A stretch of 64,000 nt of DNA from assembly GCA_034670405.1 (NCBI GenBank), contig JAXDDX010000018.1:682501-746500 (forward strand), read 5' to 3'. The stretch comes from Hoplostethus atlanticus (taxonomy: Eukaryota; Chordata; Actinopteri; Trachichthyiformes; Trachichthyidae). The translations under genes were made by a program, and so were the position numbers. Shown one piece after another: positions 60,531-64,000 of this stretch (positions are counted from its first letter, which is position 1; the number at the start of each line of letters is the position of its first letter). The notes under the pieces were generated by a model. The model had not been told where the DNA came from. It did not search any database and was given only the letters and a program-made list of their open reading frames with translations.

Positions 60531-60629
60531 GGCCAGATGCATAGCTGTAAGCAATCCGGGTTCGGGTGCCATATGCAACCTTCCAGTTGGAAAAGGTCTG
60601 GAAATTGGCCATTCTGACCATTTTGGGGC

Positions 60630-61645
60630 TTCTAGGAGTAGTCTATGGCCGTCTCATTGGACTCTAATGTTACAAGTATTAGAGAGTCGGAGGTTTCTGT
60701 GTGGAGTTTGCATGTTCTCCCCGTGCTCACATGGGATCCTCTTTCACAATAAGGACCCCAATTGAAAAACATGCAAGAAGATTGCCATCTCCTGTCCTGT
60801 CCCTGACCACGACGTGGACCCAAGATCTGGAGCTGTTGGTCCCCGGGTGCCGACACAGAGGGCTGCCTACTGCTCCTGGCCCCTACCCCTGGAGGGGCAG
60901 CGCAAAAAGACAGAGTGCCCTGTCCTAGTGGACTGGTCCTCTCCATGAAGGAGAACCAAAGGGAGCAGTGTGTCGATGCCTCCAAGGTGAGGAGGTCAAC
61001 TTCTGCTCTGCCATACTACATACATAATCTGCCAAACATGGGAGTCTGGGAGTCTTCACACCCCTGAAGGGAGGATAGCAAATCTGCCACACAGTTGTGC
61101 ACTACCGAAAGATGCATGGCCCTAAGGCTTAAAAAGCGGGGAAAGGCCAAAGTGAGAAGCTGCTGTGTCACCCGCAGACATTTGCTGGACTCTTTGCCAC
61201 CATGACAGTTTATCTGGTAAACTGTTGAGGTGTTGTCTGTCCGGATACCAGTTCCTCAGAGCTGGTAGAAAGTGTCTGGGAGTGGGCAATGGGAGGGTAT
61301 CACTCCCAAGAGAACAACCCTGGTTAAATACACCCTCCTCCTCCACGGTTTCAGGGCAAGGAGGCACTGCTTAGACACTCTGACCTTCCTGCTTCTACGC
61401 CACTTGGGGTCCAAATAGAGGCCATTCATCCAGATCTGAAGAGAATGCAAGGCAAGAAGGCCCAACGGTACTACCGTGGATGCTGCCATGAACGTGCCCA
61501 GCAGCTGGAGGAAGAGGTTGTGTTCCAGCTCCTGGTTTTGCTGGAAACAACGTAGAAAGTGTAGCATGGCATCTACATGCTTCGGGGAAGGGGAGACTCT
61601 CATTGACTGAGAGTTGAGAGTCACCCCAAGGTAGACCACCCTTTT
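60630..61645 (-). mobile_element. DIRS-type retrotransposon remnant (RT end, RNase H)
   Basis: The minus strand reads LGVTLNSQSMRVS and LLGTFMAAS (end of reverse transcriptase) from 61639, LKPWRRRVYLTRVVLLG, then RTDNTSTVYQINCHGG (RNase H, about 61195-61244) after a frame change, then EASTHCSLWFSFMERTSPLGQ near 60900-60985. This order is that of DIRS elements, which use a tyrosine recombinase. The recombinase, gag and terminal repeats are not seen. Several frameshifts and stops break it. Confidence 0.7.
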
Positions 61646-63670
61646 GGGCTTTCCTTAGCCCAAACTGAAGTCTATAAAAGTCTTCTATAAAAGGACCTTG
61701 AACTAGTAAGCTTCACCTGTAAAGGTGAAGCGGAGAAATCGCCTGTGGTGTGGCTAATGGGTACATGAATGTATGCATTTTTCAGATATATGGACATGAA
61801 CCAATCCTCCTGTGCAACGGCACAGTTAGTTTACAATTTGTTGACAATTTGTTAACGAGTTGTTGCTATGGAGCTAGTTAGCAATAACCAAGGACTTCCC
61901 AATGAGTGAATGCTTCCAGGTTGGTGCAATGGAAAATCTTCCCATATTTCTGCTTCGTCCGACATGATGTGAATGCAGCAGCAACAAGTTTAGCCCATTC
62001 TCTGGGGTTTGCCAAAAGACAAAATGTAGGAAATTGCAAACTGAAGTAGAAGTTGACAAGGCAGGTTGAGGGAAAGTGGGTACAACAAAAAGGAAAATTA
62101 CAAAACTCCCATCGCAAAATAACTCCTGGAATGCAATCACAGATTGCTGATATATAGCTGTCCATTGCAAGATATCTCTACTATGTAGATTTTAGGGGAG
62201 ACTGGGGGTCATGTCCCCATCAATATTAGGAGAAGGATCAACTGTCCCCCCCAATTATTTCTGCCTCAAGTCTGTATTTTTACTCACTCTGTTTTTATAC
62301 ACACAGTTGAGTTTTCCTGAAGTACATTTTATGTCACTCCTTCCCTTTAAAAATGGGCCCCTTCTTCACATTTTTTTGAATCGCCTTTAAAGGCTTTTCA
62401 TCAACAAATTAGACTGCCATGTTTCATGTTTTCATTGTTTGCCCTTCAAATCAGGATCAGTGTCAGTGTGATGAATCCAGTTTCGCCCCCGAAGTTGAAT
62501 TGAAATCCACGCCTTTGCATCCACTCAACAAACACACACACAGGCTGTAATCATACCATGTGTCTCAGTCAAGTTTAATGGTACTGTGATGTCATTTGTG
62601 ACCAACTCGACTTTAATGTGGATTAATGTGACCAACTGAAACCCTGACAAAGGGAAGGGTTGATAAAGTGGCTGTTTGGTTAACTACTCTAAAAGTAGAT
62701 TTGAGCGATCAAAACTAAAAGAAAGAAAGAAAAACATTTCTTTAAACAGCTTAGCCCTTTGTAGGGCTAAATATTTAAAGTATTCCAAAAGTGTCACATG
62801 TTTTCACAAGGTTTCAGTCTCCCCTCAGTTGCTGCCTGTTTCAAATGTCGTCTTCCATTGGTTGCACAGAATAAAAGCCCCATGACCAGTCCCTCCCTTC
62901 CCACTAATGAATGCCCCTGCTTTCACTTGTCCAGCTCCTCCACTGAAAAATACCATTGTTGAGTCTCTCTTCATGAGCACACATGTGGTTTGGCCAGAGT
63001 GTTGAGTTCAATGTCTGTTCCCCTCCCCCACAGCACCAGCAGCAAATCCATTGATAGGAACTACAATCTATCAGAGGTGATAATGGTGGGAACGCCTTTG
63101 CCATGGCATTCCTGTTTTATTGACGCATCTTACTTTATACTTAAATACATTTTCTCAAGTTCAATATCAGAATTTCTTACTTCAGAAAACAGTCCAGTCA
63201 TTAAACCATGACAATGTAGACATCAAAATTGAGAGTAGCTATACAATCTGAATCACTTGTCATGAAAGATATATTCACAAGAAAGAAGAATTGAAGCCTT
63301 CTTTATCTCTTCTTTAACATAGGTGGACCTTTAGTTATTCCTTGTTCCATAACAACCAGGAAAGGGTAGGGCAGACTTTGTAATTCATTAACAAGCATGG
63401 ATTTTTTTTCTCTGTTCTGCGACTGAATGGAGATTGTGTTGTCCCATGACTGAATCAATACTGGAAAAAAAACAGAGGTTTAGGTTGTCATGACTTTTGT
63501 CATGACTTTTGTCAGGTTTAGGTTGTCATGACTCCATGTAAACAATTTGTTTACATGGAGCTTCTTTGCCACTTCTGTTATACTTTGATATTTCTCCTGT
63601 TAAACTTTCGTATGTCTCAACATGTCTTGAAATTTGTCAAGGTGTCAACACTATTGTTGTTTGTGGTGGT
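61646..63670. other. Right-hand spacer
   Basis: No gene recognised. A 29-bp near-perfect palindrome lies at 63532-63560, preceded by short repeats of GTCATGACTTTT. Confidence 0.45.
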
Positions 63671-63671
63671 G

Positions 63672-63673
<2 letters not shown>

Positions 63674-63708
<35 letters not shown>

Positions 63709-63722
63709 TGTGTGTGTGTGTG

Positions 63723-63767
<45 letters not shown>

Positions 63768-63772
63768 GGAGG
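63674..63772. repeat. GT then GA microsatellite
   Basis: A GT run to 63728 followed by a GA run. The sequence after it (63850-64000) has no recognisable coding content. Confidence 0.93.
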
Positions 63773-64000
63773 GGCTGAAGGGGGCAATGGTGGGAGGAGA
63801 AGAGAGAGCAAGTGTTTACTTGAGCTGGTCAGGAATATAGCACATATATAGAAGATGAGTCTGGAGGAAGGGGGTTACTGGCGGACAGGCTGCATTGGCT
63901 TGCTTTATCAGTCAGTGGCTGGACTCGGCTAATCTCTGGACCCTCAGATTGAGCAACATAACAAGAGACAAGCGGTTTGAAAAGGACAGAGTCAGAACAG

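Overview
The window is nuclear DNA of a vertebrate, most likely a ray-finned (teleost) fish. Three spliced genes with GT-AG introns carry the exon structure and sequence of vertebrate MINK1, PLD2 and CHRNE. The introns and spacers are filled with fish-type DNA transposons (hAT, Tc1-like, pogo-like), a DIRS-type retroelement and long simple repeats. All three genes are on the minus strand, so each reads from high to low coordinates. The species cannot be named from this sequence.

Layout. 318-22579: 5' half of mink1 (16 coding exons, first 680 codons: kinase domain, coiled coil, start of the proline-rich linker); the 3' half lies left of the window. 22580-27790: spacer with the presumed mink1 5' flank. 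27791-44829: complete pld2 (23 coding exons, 964 residues: PX, PH, two HKD motifs). 44830-52621: spacer, no gene recognised. 52622-56907: complete chrne (12 coding exons, 518 residues: signal peptide, Cys-loop domain, M1-M4). 56908-64000: spacer rich in repeats. It contains a second copy of chrne exon 1 with its upstream block, two Tc1 transposase remnants, a DIRS RT/RNase H remnant and microsatellites.

Exon boundaries were set by matching splice sites and intron phase. The coding lengths of pld2 and chrne come out as whole codons ending in a stop, and the mink1 part is in frame throughout. The three genes act separately: a Ste20-family kinase, a phosphatidylcholine hydrolase and a muscle acetylcholine-receptor subunit. 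Their proximity is conserved synteny (human 17p13.2), not an operon.

The most unusual features are: (1) a duplicated chrne signal-peptide exon whose upstream 106 bp is identical in both copies while the exon itself differs at 7 of 70 sites; (2) a nested transposon in mink1 intron 11, where an element with 326-bp terminal inverted repeats is split by a pogo-like element that keeps a PHD-finger ORF and has its terminal motif amplified into a 146-bp tandem array; (3) a direct intronic duplication flanking six mink1 kinase exons; (4) a probable GC-AG intron in pld2.
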